Source of the DNA: Candidatus Methylomirabilis sp.
Lineage (GTDB): Bacteria > Methylomirabilota > Methylomirabilia > Methylomirabilales > Methylomirabilaceae
NCBI GenBank assembly: GCA_002634395.1
Contig: NSJM01000001.1
Location: 1-64,000, forward strand
DNA: 64,000 bases
Direction of reading: 5' to 3'
Shown: positions 16,702 through 27,704 of the stretch, one piece after another
How positions within the stretch are numbered: the first letter of the stretch is position 1
Layout of the letters: each line of letters begins with the position of its first letter
Notes under the pieces: model-generated
Seen by the model: the letters and a program-made list of their open reading frames with translations, nothing else
Database searches by the model: none
Told to the model about the DNA's origin: nothing
Position numbers and translations under genes: made by a program

Positions 16702-17631
16702 CTACCCTGCCTGGCCGCTACCGGCAAAGAGGTAGAGCAAGGCCATCCGGACAGCCAGGCCATTCTCCACCTGATTGAGGATCAGCGAATAGGGCCCATC
16801 GGCGACGTCCGGCGCAATCTCCACGCCCCGATTCATCGGGCCCGGGTGCAGAATCAGCACATGAGGATTTGCGACCTTCAGCCGTTCTACGGTGAGACCA
16901 AATAGGCGCGAGTATTCTCGCAGCGAGGGGAACAGCCCGGCCTGTTGGCGCTCGAGCTGAAGTCTCAGCATCATGATGACATCAACCTCGGTAATGGCTC
17001 GGTCGAGGTTCGTAAAGACCTCAACGCCGAGCCGATCGATAAAGCGGGGGAGCATCGTCCGGGGGCCCGCGACCCGCACCTCCATCCCCATCTTCTGCAT
17101 CCCATGGATGTTGCTTCTGGCGACCCGGCTGTGAGCGATGTCACCGATAATGGCTGCCTTGAGCCCCTCCAGTCGACCCACCTTCTCCCTGATGGTGAAG
17201 AGGTCGAGTAGGGCCTGACTTGGATGCTCGTGGGCGCCATCGCCGGCGTTAATGACCGACGCCGCAAGTTGCTTGGCCAGGAATTCCGCCGCCCCAGCAG
17301 ACGGGTGGCGGATGACCACAATATCCGGGTGCATCGCCTGCAGCGTGAGACCCGTATCCTTCAAACTCTCTCCCTTGGTCACCGAACTGGACGAGATAGA
17401 GATATTGATAACGTCGGCGCTCAGCCGCTTACCTGCGATTTCAAAGGATGTCCTGGTCCGCGTGCTGGATTCGTAGAAGAGATTGATCAGGGTCTTGCCA
17501 CGCAGCGCCGGCACCTTCTTAATGTCGCGACACGCTACCTCCTTCATCGATTCGGCCGTATCCAAGATCAGCCTGATCTCGTCGACGGTCAGCTCCTGCA
17601 TGCTCAACAGATCTTTTCCTGCCAGACCCAT
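16702..17631 (-). CDS. pyrB: Aspartate carbamoyltransferase catalytic chain
   Basis: 309 residues, full length. It joins carbamoyl phosphate and aspartate, the committed step of the pathway. The carbamoyl-phosphate loop [15 protein letters not shown] is near residue 55, [12 protein letters not shown] near 137, and the C-terminal motif is [11 protein letters not shown]. No pyrI regulatory chain is seen, which fits control through PyrR. It lies 11 bp after pyrR and 19 bp before pyrC. Confidence 0.96.
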   Translation of the reverse strand: MGLAGKDLLSMQELTVDEIRLILDTAESMKEVACRDIKKVPALRGKTLINLFYESSTRTRTSFEIAGKRLSADVINISISSSSVTKGESLKDTGLTLQAMHPDIVVIRHPSAGAAEFLAKQLAASVINAGDGAHEHPSQALLDLFTIREKVGRLEGLKAAIIGDIAHSRVARSNIHGMQKMGMEVRVAGPRTMLPRFIDRLGVEVFTNLDRAITEVDVIMMLRLQLERQQAGLFPSLREYSRLFGLTVERLKVANPHVLILHPGPMNRGVEIAPDVADGPYSLILNQVENGLAVRMALLYLFAGSGQAG

Positions 17632-17642
17632 CGCTTTCGCTC

Positions 17643-18234
<592 letters not shown>

Positions 18235-18239
18235 AGGTA

Positions 18240-18312
18240 GTTCGATACACGATGCCTAGAATGACTTGCGAAGTTCCCACAACATCTCCTTTTCGAACCT
18301 CTCCGAGTTCGA
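18240..18312 (-). promoter_or_regulatory. PyrR-binding hairpin (anti-antiterminator) and antiterminator segment
   Basis: Minus strand: TCGAAC (18312-18307), loop TCGGAGAG, GTTCGA (18298-18293). The stretch CGGAGAGGTT fits the PyrR site consensus CNGNGAGGYU described in Bacillus. A second copy of TCGAAC at 18245-18240, next to the terminator's CCTC arm, can pair with the same GTTCGA to form an antiterminator. These mutually exclusive structures are the classic PyrR attenuation layout. The match is seen directly; the regulation is inferred. Confidence 0.88.
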
Positions 18313-18327
18313 TTAAAAGGTTGATTT

Positions 18328-18355
18328 ACTTTAGCAAAACACTGCTGACTGTCAA
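18328..18355 (-). promoter_or_regulatory. Probable sigma-70 promoter of the pyr operon
   Basis: Minus strand: perfect -35 TTGACA (18355-18350), 16-bp spacer, -10-like TAAAGT (18333-18328). Transcription would start just before the PyrR hairpin, giving a leader of roughly 115 nt. Confidence 0.6.
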
Positions 18356-18385
18356 GCTAAATCTTCACCCCGATCTCCTTTTGCC

Positions 18386-18818
18386 TCACTTCCGTTCCTC
18401 CCTCTCCGGAAGCGCGGCGACCAATTTCACGACCACTCCCCTCTGCGTAGCGAACATCTTTACGGCCTGCCAGCGACAGTTGAGATATCTATGGGCGTGA
18501 CGGTTGCGCTGAACAGTCAGTTTAGACAGACTCTCCTGCTCCTCCTCTGAAAGACCAAGGAGCTTGCTGCATCTCTTGACGGCATCCCCATAACTCTCCA
18601 CGGATATGCCCTCTTCGGTTCAGCACGGTCCCACAGATCTCGATAAGAGCGGTGAGGATAATCTCAACCGTTCTATCCATGATCTTTTGCAGTCGCCTAT
18701 CGCCCTGATATTCATGCGGCGTTTTATTGGCGTATTCGGTTTCAAGCTCCTTCAACTCCTCGGATATGAACCGAATAGACTCCAGGATTCTGCCTTTTGC
18801 ATACCGGTATTCAGACAT
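18386..18818 (-). pseudogene. HepT-like HEPN (DUF86) gene with a frameshift
   Basis: The first part starts at the ATG at 18818 (MSEYRYAKGRILESIRFI) and runs as a helical HepT protein to LIEICGTVLNRRG. Reading then shifts by one base near 18615-18622 (GGG run) into ISVESYGDAVKRC, which continues to the end at 18386. The second part carries the HepT motif RNRHAHRY (RX4HXY), so catalytic residues sit downstream of the break. Removing one G restores a continuous protein of about 143 residues. It overlaps the upstream nucleotidyltransferase by 8 nt. A sequencing error in the G run is the main alternative. Confidence 0.8.
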
Positions 18819-19257
18819 ACGTGAGCGTCTCCAGGTTACGCCTAGCGACGGCAAGCTGCCAATCTCTCCCAAAAATGTTGAAATCCTCCACCTGATAGAC
18901 AGCCTCGTTTTTCAGATCGACATAATGACTGAAATCTCTAAAAAACAGAGGCAGGCCTGACGCTATCGCGTTGTAGTACAGCATAGGCTTTCCAAAATCG
19001 AGAGAGAGCGGGATGATATTGACCTCTGAACGAAGGTTGCTGGAGAGGAGCAATGAGATGTCAGTGATGCGTTCAAAGATCTCCTCTTCAATGGAGATCT
19101 CTTTTGAAAAGAGGATAGCAACATCGATGTCGGAATCCTGTCTGGGAGAGCCGCTTGCCCAGGAACCGTACAGAAAGGCCATTTCTATCCCGTATTGCGC
19201 TGAGCTGTTCCTGAAGAATCTCTCCAGATGATCGATAATCTCGCTCCTCGCATCCAA
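18811..19257 (-). CDS. Nucleotidyltransferase (MntA-like), antitoxin partner of the broken HepT
   Basis: 148 residues from a TTG at 19257, chosen because AAGGAGG lies just upstream; the longer open frame would run through the SUMF1-like gene. The nucleotidyltransferase signature is YGSWASGSPRQDSDIDVAILF with both metal aspartates. The C-terminal helical part (FDFGKPMLYYNAIASGLPLF-type, MntA family) is present. In the MntA-HepT system this enzyme adds AMP to the tyrosine in the RX4HXY motif of HepT. It overlaps the hepT start by 8 nt. Confidence 0.82.
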   Translation of the reverse strand: MDARSEIIDHLERFFRNSSAQYGIEMAFLYGSWASGSPRQDSDIDVAILFSKEISIEEEIFERITDISLLLSSNLRSEVNIIPLSLDFGKPMLYYNAIASGLPLFFRDFSHYVDLKNEAVYQVEDFNIFGRDWQLAVARRNLETLTYV

Positions 19258-19271
19258 CGCACCCCTCCTTG

Positions 19272-20048
19272 TCACTCGAGAGACCTGGCACAACGGAACC
19301 CGAGGTCGTGTTCCCAAGCGGTCGGGGCGAGGCTGTTGCGAGTGGCACATCGAAAGGCGTCGAGAGGGCCAAGGCTCCACGAGCCGCCTCGCACGATCCG
19401 AGAGGTTCCGCTCGAGGGTGGCTCGATGTTGCCTTGTTTGTACCGATCGTAGGCGCCATCGTCGTGCCAGTCTGCACACCACTCCCAAACGTTCCCCGCC
19501 ATTTGGTAAAGCCCCCAGGGGCTACACCCTTCCGGGTGGTTCCAGACGCTACAGGTCGTCCCCTGACCACGGTTCTCATGCCAGCGGCACCGGCGCCCTC
19601 CTTCCCAGTCGTTCCCCCAGGGATAGACCCGGCCATCAACCCCTCTGGCTCCCTTCTCCCATTCGAGCTCAGTAGGCATGCGAAGGCCCGCCCACTCGCA
19701 GTAGGCCTGGGCATCCGCCCAGTTCACGCAGACAACGGGATGATCAGCTTTGTCTGGGGGGAACTCCAGGCCATGCCAGATCGGTTGACCCCAAGTGGCC
19801 TGATCCGGTGGATGATGACCCGTCGCCTCGACGAACGCCTTGTACTGGGCATTGGTCACCGGATGGAGCGCCAGATAGTAGGCCGACAGATGGATCGGAA
19901 ACCGTGCACTCCCCGCCAGAAACTCTCCCTCGTGGCCTGCCCCGGACTCCGATCCGGGGATCAGCAACAGGAGCGTCCCGTCCCGCTCATTCTCGATCAG
20001 CAGATCGCGGCCATGGGCAATTGATCCATGAGATGCCTGCATCCTCAC
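19272..20048 (-). CDS. Formylglycine-generating-enzyme (SUMF1) family protein
   Basis: 258 residues of the FGE-sulfatase domain. Family motifs include [80 protein letters not shown] and the C-terminal LGFRCAR. True FGEs oxidise a sulfatase cysteine using a copper-binding cysteine pair, and no sulfatase is encoded here. Many bacterial members have other or unknown roles (EgtB-like, signalling). The gene overlaps the upstream HEAT-repeat gene by 4 nt, so the two products probably work together. Confidence 0.85.
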   Translation of the reverse strand: MRMQASHGSIAHGRDLLIENERDGTLLLLIPGSESGAGHEGEFLAGSARFPIHLSAYYLALHPVTNAQYKAFVEATGHHPPDQATWGQPIWHGLEFPPDKADHPVVCVNWADAQAYCEWAGLRMPTELEWEKGARGVDGRVYPWGNDWEGGRRCRWHENRGQGTTCSVWNHPEGCSPWGLYQMAGNVWEWCADWHDDGAYDRYKQGNIEPPSSGTSRIVRGGSWSLGPLDAFRCATRNSLAPTAWEHDLGFRCARSLE

Positions 20049-21574
20049 TCCTCGACCTCGATAGCTGTTTCGGTAATCTCGACGGTCATCTGCTCATCCA
20101 CCGCGATAGCGCCCCGCAGACGGTGACGAGCAAGGACCTCGATGAGCCGACCGCATGCCCAGCGCCCGTTCTTCCGATCTCCTCCTTGTGTCAATGCCGC
20201 CTGCAGCGCGTCCAGTTGGTCCGCGCTGAAGCTGACGGCGCGCCTTCGATACAGTGCCCCATCGAGCACTGCAGGCGCCAAGCGTTCGAACCAGATTCTC
20301 CCGCTGTCGCGACCGGTCGGTGTTTCGGAGAAGACAAACTGTGGGGTGATCTCGCAGAGTGCCAGGCAGGCCAGGCGCACCAGCCAGTGGCGATGCGTAC
20401 GAACCTTCTCGATGTCGCCCGCGGTGATCGCGCCGCTGCTCGCCAATGCGGCCAGCGCGACCACGGCATCAAGCGGGGACCCCCGGAGCATGTTCTTCCG
20501 CAAGGTATCCGGAGGCTGCCCAACGAATTCCGCGCTACGGCCTCGTTCAATCCACCGGGCCAAAGCCGCACCGAAGGCAACTCCTGGCGCCGGGGCCCTC
20601 TCGGGAATCTCGCCGACAGCCGAACGGTGTTCGATCAATTCATCGAGCAGAGCAGCCTCGGCGGGGTTCTCAGGCCGCCAGCCAGATCTTCCCAGCAGGT
20701 CGAGTGCGGCAACGGCGCTAACCAGAGGGATCTGAAACAGCAAGGCAAAGATCTCCGACCACTGCCGATTCCTGGCGCAGTTGTCGAGGACCGTTGCGGC
20801 CTCCTGCTCTGTCAGTTCACTCGCAATCTTGCGCCGGCGGCTCTCCCGGAACAGCCCGCTCAGCCTGGTATCGCCGCTCCTGCGAATCAGTTCGCCGATC
20901 CGCCTACGCAGCCTCTCGTCGCCGGCCCGGTATTCTACACGGAGATGCTGAAGCTCGACATCGAGGTCAAAGTAGTGTTGGAGCTGCCCCGTCAGCAGAA
21001 GCAGCACACAGCGGCGGCCGATGCGTTGAGGCTGATAACCCACCTCCTTGACGACGGCTGCCACGGCTCCATCGGGATCGGCGATGGCGAACTCACAGAG
21101 CGCATCTACGGCACCCGTATTCGTGAGCATGCGCAGGGCCGCTTTGGCACACTTCGCAATCTCCTGATCCCGATCGTTCTCTGCATCCATCAGGGGCCTG
21201 ACCGCCGCCTCGCTCTCACCGGCCAGCTCTGGTCGGTTGGCTTTCAAGGCTGACAGTACACGCACCTCAACCGGCTTGCGGGCGACATAGCGACGCTCGG
21301 CAACGATACGGCCCAGTTGCTCGTCACGCCCCTTCGCCCACAGGACACACAAGATATCGATGGCCGCCGCATCCTTAAGCGCGCGTAGCGCGGCGTCGGC
21401 CGTCAAGCGTACATCTGAGTCTTCTGAACGGAGGGCCTCGATCAGATACGGTACGGCGCCAGATGAAGAATCTTCGGCTAACTTACGGCACGCCTCCCGG
21501 CGCAACCGAGGGCCCAGCAGCGGAACCCTGGAGTATAGCTGGCTGGCGTATTTTGCGAGATCTTGCTCGTTCAT
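20045..21574 (-). CDS. HEAT-repeat protein, unknown function
   Basis: 509 residues, almost entirely alpha-helical. Repeats are clearest in the N-terminal half, for example [28 protein letters not shown] (about 40-67) and [26 protein letters not shown] (about 125-150). The C-terminal half has weaker helical pairs ([16 protein letters not shown]...[14 protein letters not shown]). No catalytic motif is visible. HEAT solenoids are protein-binding scaffolds. It is coupled (ATGA) to the SUMF1-like gene, and together they resemble a two-component accessory module of unknown role. Confidence 0.75.
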   Translation of the reverse strand: MNEQDLAKYASQLYSRVPLLGPRLRREACRKLAEDSSSGAVPYLIEALRSEDSDVRLTADAALRALKDAAAIDILCVLWAKGRDEQLGRIVAERRYVARKPVEVRVLSALKANRPELAGESEAAVRPLMDAENDRDQEIAKCAKAALRMLTNTGAVDALCEFAIADPDGAVAAVVKEVGYQPQRIGRRCVLLLLTGQLQHYFDLDVELQHLRVEYRAGDERLRRRIGELIRRSGDTRLSGLFRESRRRKIASELTEQEAATVLDNCARNRQWSEIFALLFQIPLVSAVAALDLLGRSGWRPENPAEAALLDELIEHRSAVGEIPERAPAPGVAFGAALARWIERGRSAEFVGQPPDTLRKNMLRGSPLDAVVALAALASSGAITAGDIEKVRTHRHWLVRLACLALCEITPQFVFSETPTGRDSGRIWFERLAPAVLDGALYRRRAVSFSADQLDALQAALTQGGDRKNGRWACGRLIEVLARHRLRGAIAVDEQMTVEITETAIEVEE

Positions 21575-21644
21575 GGCGCCATTCCTAACGCTCCCATCAT
21601 CCCGGTAACGAGGTATTTGTCGCGCGGAGGCTCAGCCGCGCCGA

Positions 21645-21941
21645 CTATGTCGCAGGCGGCGCAGCTCGTCGCGCGTCAATCAATTCGCGGACAGCCGGAA
21701 CCAGATAGACGGTGGAAAGATCGAACCGTGACAGACAATCGGCCAGGACCCGTATTCGATCGCCCAAAGTCAGGCGATGATCGATGATCGCCACAAGTTG
21801 TCCTCGCAGCAGACAGGTCCCGCTTCTCACGACGAACTCCTGCTGATCCAAGCTCTCGTAGAGGACCTTGACGCCAAGCCGCTCTGCCAGCTCTTCAAGT
21901 TGTTGTAGGAGTCCGGCTTCGACCATTGCACTCGCCAACAT
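21645..21941 (-). CDS. Small hypothetical protein
   Basis: 98 residues on the same strand and 70 bp upstream of the HEAT-repeat gene. The pattern is helix (GLLQQLEELAERLGVKVLYESL), then strands with a single cysteine (FVVRSGTCLLRGQLVAIIDHRLTL), then helix (DRIRVLADCLSRFDLSTVYLVPAVRELI). I do not recognise a family. A start at the internal ATG six codons in is equally possible. The ordered secondary structure and the co-orientation argue for a real gene. Confidence 0.6.
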   Translation of the reverse strand: MLASAMVEAGLLQQLEELAERLGVKVLYESLDQQEFVVRSGTCLLRGQLVAIIDHRLTLGDRIRVLADCLSRFDLSTVYLVPAVRELIDARRAAPPAT

Positions 21942-22020
21942 AGGTGACCATCATCTACAGAAACCACCCTACAGAAGAAGTGCACGAATGTCAAGGTGAC
22001 GAACAGCGTACCCGGACGGA

Positions 22021-22066
22021 TAAGAAAACCGCTGAGGGACTCACCGGATGGTCAGTCCCTCAGCGG
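22021..22066 (-). terminator. Strong intrinsic terminator downstream of the YXWGXW-type gene
   Basis: A perfect 13-bp stem (CCGCTGAGGGACT with AGTCCCTCAGCGG, arms 22029-22041 and 22054-22066, 12-nt loop). On the minus strand it is followed by TTTTCTTA. Confidence 0.9.
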
Positions 22067-22105
22067 TCGGAGGGAGGGGAGGAGGTCAGGCAGAGCAGGA
22101 AACGT

Positions 22106-22363
22106 TTACCGCCAGTGGCCTGGGACCCAGGCACCCCACCGGGTGAAGTGTCCGGGCATCCAGACAGGTTGAGAATAGACAGGCACAGGTCGCATACGCC
22201 ATCCTGGAGCTGGCGCCACAACAGGAACGCGGGTGACGACGACCGGGTACGGAACCCCGACGTTGATCCCAACTCGGACCCATGCCAGAGCCGGGCGAGT
22301 GATGGCAACCAATCCACCGATCACGAGCGCCATGACGACTAGTTTCGACAGATACTGTTTCAT
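22106..22363 (-). CDS. Small secreted protein with C-terminal YXWGXW-like motifs
   Basis: 85 residues: signal peptide (MKQYLSKLVVMALVIGGLVAITRPALA), then a short mature chain rich in Pro, Val and Trp. It ends MPGHFTRWGAWVPGHWR, which resembles the YXWGXW repeat seen in small exported proteins of proteobacteria. Function is unknown. It stands alone, with its own strong terminator and an AGGAGGGAACG ribosome site. Confidence 0.72.
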   Translation of the reverse strand: MKQYLSKLVVMALVIGGLVAITRPALAWVRVGINVGVPYPVVVTRVPVVAPAPGWRMRPVPVYSQPVWMPGHFTRWGAWVPGHWR

Positions 22364-22541
22364 GATCGTTCCCTCCTGTTGTGATTGTTGTCGTTGTTTG
22401 CCTGATTAGACAGCCCACCTCGGCAAGGGTTTAAGGGCCGAATTACCTTGCCTCGCTACATAAAGTCTGCTACCAATAGGCTGAGAGTAACAGCGTGAAA
22501 CCCCTCTATTTATAAAGAGTTATAGTGGTTATACATCGTGA

Positions 22542-24584
<2,043 letters not shown>

Positions 24585-24921
24585 ATGCGGCTTCTTCCGG
24601 ATCTTGTGTGGGTAAACGATATACCGATGCGCTCCCGGGTATGGCAGGAGGCCGTCTCTCTCCCGCCTCTCGGAGCGACCGTACCGGTCGCTGCCGGGCG
24701 GCAGCCTTCGGGAATTCCCTCGTAGGCTCGATCAGTTTCCGTATTCCTTTCCGGCCGCGACTTGGTGGGTCCCCGCTCCTTTGGCGAAGGCCGTTCCGGC
24801 TCCTGCCATACCCACACGATTCCCGGCAGGGACCCTTGTTGCCTTTTCCGGGTTTATGGAAAAAGGGGCCGTTGAAGCCAATGATGTTGACCAGTGATGC
24901 GCGACACGCTACACTTAAAAC
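24585..24921 (+). other. 337-bp gap holding a nested-hairpin element, possible structured RNA
   Basis: Outer arms are GTGTGGGTA (24606-24614) plus GGGTATGGCAGGAG (24637-24650) against CTCCTGCCATACCCACAC (24800-24817). Inside are GCGACCG/CGGTCGC (24675-24691), TGCC/GGCA (24692-24703) and GCCT/AGGC around a GGGAATTCCC palindrome. Just after the right arm CCTTTTCC/GGAAAAAGG forms another hairpin. Open frames across it read as hairpin translations and are not convincing. It could be a structured RNA or a decayed non-autonomous element; strand is assumed from the flanking genes. Confidence 0.45.
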
Positions 24922-25200
24922 ATGATAGTGAGCTTCAGGCACCGGGGGCTTAAAAGGTTTTTCGAGGAGGAGGATCCCCGAAAGCTTCCGCCGGATATGG
25001 TGGACCGGATTAAAGCTATACTGGCGCGGTTACACCAAGCGGAGGTGATTGAGGACATGAACATCCATTCCTACAGACTTCATCCGTTGCAAGGAAGTCG
25101 AAAAGGGGAGTGGGGCGTAACGGTGAGGGCAAACCGGCGAATTACCTTTCGATTTGAGGAGGGGGATGCGCTAGAGGTGAATTTAGAGGACTACCATTGA
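24922..25200 (+). CDS. higB: HigB-type ribosome-dependent mRNA interferase toxin
   Basis: 92 residues of the RelE/HigB fold: MIVSFRHRGLKRFFEEEDPRKLPPD at the start, a middle HSYRLHPLQGSRKGEWGVTVRANRRITFRF containing the family LxxxP-L-G-x-W-x-V core, and the end LEVNLEDYH. HigB cleaves mRNA on the ribosome. The toxin gene comes first and the antitoxin second, as is typical of higBA. Confidence 0.9.
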   Translation: MIVSFRHRGLKRFFEEEDPRKLPPDMVDRIKAILARLHQAEVIEDMNIHSYRLHPLQGSRKGEWGVTVRANRRITFRFEEGDALEVNLEDYH

Positions 25201-25213
25201 AAAGGAGAACGCG

Positions 25214-25522
25214 ATGAAGGCTTTGAAAATGAAGAATCCGCCCCATCCGGGCTTTTCGGTGCGCGTGGACTGTCTGGAGCCACATGGGTTGAGCGTAACC
25301 GAAGGGGCGAAGATCCTTGGTGTGTCGCGGTCTGCGTTGAGTAATCTGGTGAACGAGAATGCTGACCTGTCGTGGGACATGGCTATTCGCCTGGCCAAGG
25401 CATTTGGCGGTACGCCGGACGGATGGATGCGGTTACAGTTTCAGTATGATGCGGCCCGGGTGGCAGAACGGTCCAAACATATCAAGGTGAAGACTTTTGC
25501 CGCGGATAGGGTTTGTGTGTAG
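25214..25522 (+). CDS. higA: HigA-type antitoxin, XRE-family HTH
   Basis: 102 residues. MKNPPHPGFSVRVDCLEPHGLSVTEGAKILGVSRSALSNLVN is the typical VapI/HigA helix-turn-helix, with the domain continuing through SWDMAIRLAKAFGGTPDGWMRLQFQYD. It starts 13 bp after higB behind a AAAGGAG site. It should bind HigB and repress its own operon. The stop is TAG. Confidence 0.92.
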   Translation: MKALKMKNPPHPGFSVRVDCLEPHGLSVTEGAKILGVSRSALSNLVNENADLSWDMAIRLAKAFGGTPDGWMRLQFQYDAARVAERSKHIKVKTFAADRVCV

Positions 25523-25546
25523 GGCGTGCTGCTGGCTGTGCCCCCC

Positions 25547-25570
25547 AAAGGCAGGGCAAGCCCTGCCTTT
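25547..25570. terminator. Perfect 11-bp hairpin after higBA
   Basis: AAAGGCAGGGC, two-base loop, GCCCTGCCTTT. It lies 25 bp after the higA stop and could end transcription on either strand, although the T run is only three bases. A partial CATTGCGAG-type repeat follows. Confidence 0.5.
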
Positions 25571-25587
25571 ACACAGAGACCAATCTG

Positions 25588-25627
25588 GACAATGGCGAGA
25601 TTGCTTCGCCCGGCTCGCAATGGCAGG
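25588..25627. repeat. Partial copy of the CATTGCGAG...GCAATCTC intergenic repeat
   Basis: Read on the minus strand it contains CATTGCGAGCCGGGCGAAGC and GCAATCTCGCCATTG. It is related to the element at 3858-3955. Confidence 0.7.
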
Positions 25628-25663
25628 GCTAGAGTCTAGGCCAATAGACCGTCGGAGGTATGC

Positions 25664-26719
25664 GTGGAACAGAAGCGGAAGATAGCACTAGTGGTAGCGC
25701 TACTGGCACTGGCTGGTGCGGCGCTCTTCGTCGGCTGGGAGCTAGTCCGCGAAAAGGGGGGTGGCGAGGATTTGGTGGCCAACGGAACTATCGAGGCTAC
25801 CGAGGTCGAGGTCAGCTCGAAACTGCCTGGTCGTCTCGCTCAACTCCTGGTGAAGGAAGGGGACCAGGTCCAGGCAAATCAAGTCATTGCTCGACTCGAC
25901 ACGTCAGAAATCGAGGCAGAGGTAGCGCAACAGCAGGCGGCACTGGCCAGAGCCGAGGCGCAGCTCAAGGAGCAGCTCGCCGGCTCGCGCCTCCAGGAAA
26001 TCGAAGAGGCCCGCGCCAACCTGCAGCAGGCCGAGGATACCCTGAAGCTGGCGAGAGACGATTGGAGCCGATTTGATACCCTTTTCAAAGAAGGGGCCAT
26101 CTCAGCGCAAGAGCGAGATCGCGCCAAGAACAGCGTCGAGATCGCGCAGAGCCAGGTCAAGGCAGTGCAAGAACGATATGCGCTGGTGAGGATCGGGCCT
26201 CGATCGGAGGTGATTGAGGCGGCCCGCCACGAACGCGATCGGGCGAAGGCGGCGCTTCACATGGCCCAGGTCCGACTTCGCGACAGCACCATCCTGGCGC
26301 CCCTCGCTGCCATTGCCCTCACTAAGCGGGCCGAACAAGGAGAGGTCGTCAATCCCGGCTTTCCCATCCTGATCCTCATTGATCCGGATGATCTGTGGCT
26401 TCGCGTCTACATCCCGGAGTCGGAGATTGGATTGGTGAGCATCGGCCAGGCCGCGGCGGTCACTGTCGATTCATTTCCGAATCGGCGCTTCGAAGGGAAG
26501 GTGATCGAGATCAGCTCGAAGGCCGAATTTACCCCCCGCACGGTCCAGACCAAGAAGGAGCGTGTGAACCTGGTCTTCGGGGTTAAGATTAGCCTGGACA
26601 ACCGCGAGCGCCTGCTGAAGCCAGGGATGCCGGCCGATGCCGAGATCAAGGTAAGAGGCGACGGGATAAAGCGAACCAGCCGTCGACCGTCCGCCCGTTG
26701 GAGTCCCCTTAATGGCTGA
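25664..26719 (+). CDS. HlyD-family membrane fusion protein of an ABC exporter
   Basis: 351 residues from a GTG at 25664 with GGAGG upstream. One N-terminal membrane anchor (KIALVVALLALAGAALFVGW) is followed by a biotinyl-lipoyl half (VSSKLPGRLAQLLVKEGDQVQANQVIARLD). A long coiled-coil hairpin (residues about 85-190, rich in A/E/Q) and the second lipoyl half with beta-barrel domain (STILAPLAAIALTKRAEQGEVVNPG) complete it. It bridges the inner-membrane ABC complex and an outer-membrane channel. The layout matches YbhG-type fusion proteins. It overlaps the ATPase gene by 8 nt. Confidence 0.9.
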   Translation: MEQKRKIALVVALLALAGAALFVGWELVREKGGGEDLVANGTIEATEVEVSSKLPGRLAQLLVKEGDQVQANQVIARLDTSEIEAEVAQQQAALARAEAQLKEQLAGSRLQEIEEARANLQQAEDTLKLARDDWSRFDTLFKEGAISAQERDRAKNSVEIAQSQVKAVQERYALVRIGPRSEVIEAARHERDRAKAALHMAQVRLRDSTILAPLAAIALTKRAEQGEVVNPGFPILILIDPDDLWLRVYIPESEIGLVSIGQAAAVTVDSFPNRRFEGKVIEISSKAEFTPRTVQTKKERVNLVFGVKISLDNRERLLKPGMPADAEIKVRGDGIKRTSRRPSARWSPLNG

Positions 26720-27704
26720 GTTCGACTTCGATCACTACGCCATCATTACCAAAGGTCTGACCAAGCGATTCGGCAAGATCGTCGCCGTAGACCATGTAGA
26801 CCTGAAGATTAAGAGAGGTGAGATCTATGGATTCCTCGGTCCCAACGGGGCCGGGAAGTCCACCACCATCCGGATGCTCTGCGGCCTCATGGACCCGACG
26901 GAAGGGACAGGGTATGTGCTAGGCCACGAAATCACCGCGGAGCCGGAGCGAATTAAGGAGAAGATCGGCTACATGTCCCAACGGTTCAGCCTGTACGAAG
27001 ACCTGACCGTCAGGGAAAACCTCGACTTCTACGCCAGCCTCTACTCGGTCCCGAATGGGATCAAGAAGGCCCGAATTGAGCAGATGATCCAGATGGCCGA
27101 TCTGACCGGACGTGAGGACACGCTGGCAGCCCATCTGTCAGGCGGCTGGAAGCAACGACTGGCCCTAGGGTGCAGTATCATTCATAAGCCGGAGTTGCTC
27201 TTCCTGGATGAGCCGACCGCAGGGGTTGACCCGGTCTCCCGCCGCAACTTTTGGGACCTGATCTACCGACTCTCCGAGGAGGGGATCACCATCGTGGCCA
27301 CCACCCACTACATGGATGAGGCGGAGCACTGCGACAGTCTGGGATTTATCTACCAGGGTCGGATTGCAGCCCAGGGCAGTCGTGAGGAGATCAAGGCGAA
27401 TGCCCTCAAAGGCCAGGTCATCGAGATCGAATGCCAGCCGATGCGGGAGGCCACGATATTCCTTGAAACACTTCCCGGCGTGGCGGAGGTCGTCCGATTC
27501 GGGAACACGATCCACGTTGTCACGGAGGACAGGAGCCTGTCACCCACTGAGGTGGAGACCCGCCTGATCGGTGAGCAGCTCAAGGTCAACCGGGTTGAGG
27601 CGGCGACCCCGTCGATCGAGGATATCTTTGTCTCATTCGTCGGTCTGGTCGACCGGCGCTCCCTCCGGGCGCAACTCAAGCGAATGCGGGAGGGCGGGAT
27701 ATGA
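26712..27704 (+). CDS. ABC transporter ATP-binding protein
   Basis: 330 residues. Walker A is GPNGAGKSTT (about 44-53), the signature is LSGGWKQRLALG, Walker B is LLFLDEPTAGVD, and the switch histidine is in TTHYMDEAEHCD. The C-terminal extension (VEATP...IEDIFVSFVG) is typical of ABC-2 drug/polysaccharide exporters of the DrrA/YbhF type. It energises the permease encoded immediately after it (4-nt overlap). Confidence 0.95.
   Translation: MAEFDFDHYAIITKGLTKRFGKIVAVDHVDLKIKRGEIYGFLGPNGAGKSTTIRMLCGLMDPTEGTGYVLGHEITAEPERIKEKIGYMSQRFSLYEDLTVRENLDFYASLYSVPNGIKKARIEQMIQMADLTGREDTLAAHLSGGWKQRLALGCSIIHKPELLFLDEPTAGVDPVSRRNFWDLIYRLSEEGITIVATTHYMDEAEHCDSLGFIYQGRIAAQGSREEIKANALKGQVIEIECQPMREATIFLETLPGVAEVVRFGNTIHVVTEDRSLSPTEVETRLIGEQLKVNRVEAATPSIEDIFVSFVGLVDRRSLRAQLKRMREGGI

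Noticed and set aside
19272-20048. SUMF1-like protein as a reverse-transcriptase-associated diversity-generating target
   Set aside because: The C-terminus is an ordinary FGE end, and there is no reverse transcriptase or template repeat in the window.
24608-24925. Overlapping open frames of about 105 and 125 codons between ligA and higB
   Set aside because: They run through hairpins on both strands, have no good ribosome site and no recognisable protein pattern. The DNA structure explains the open frames better.
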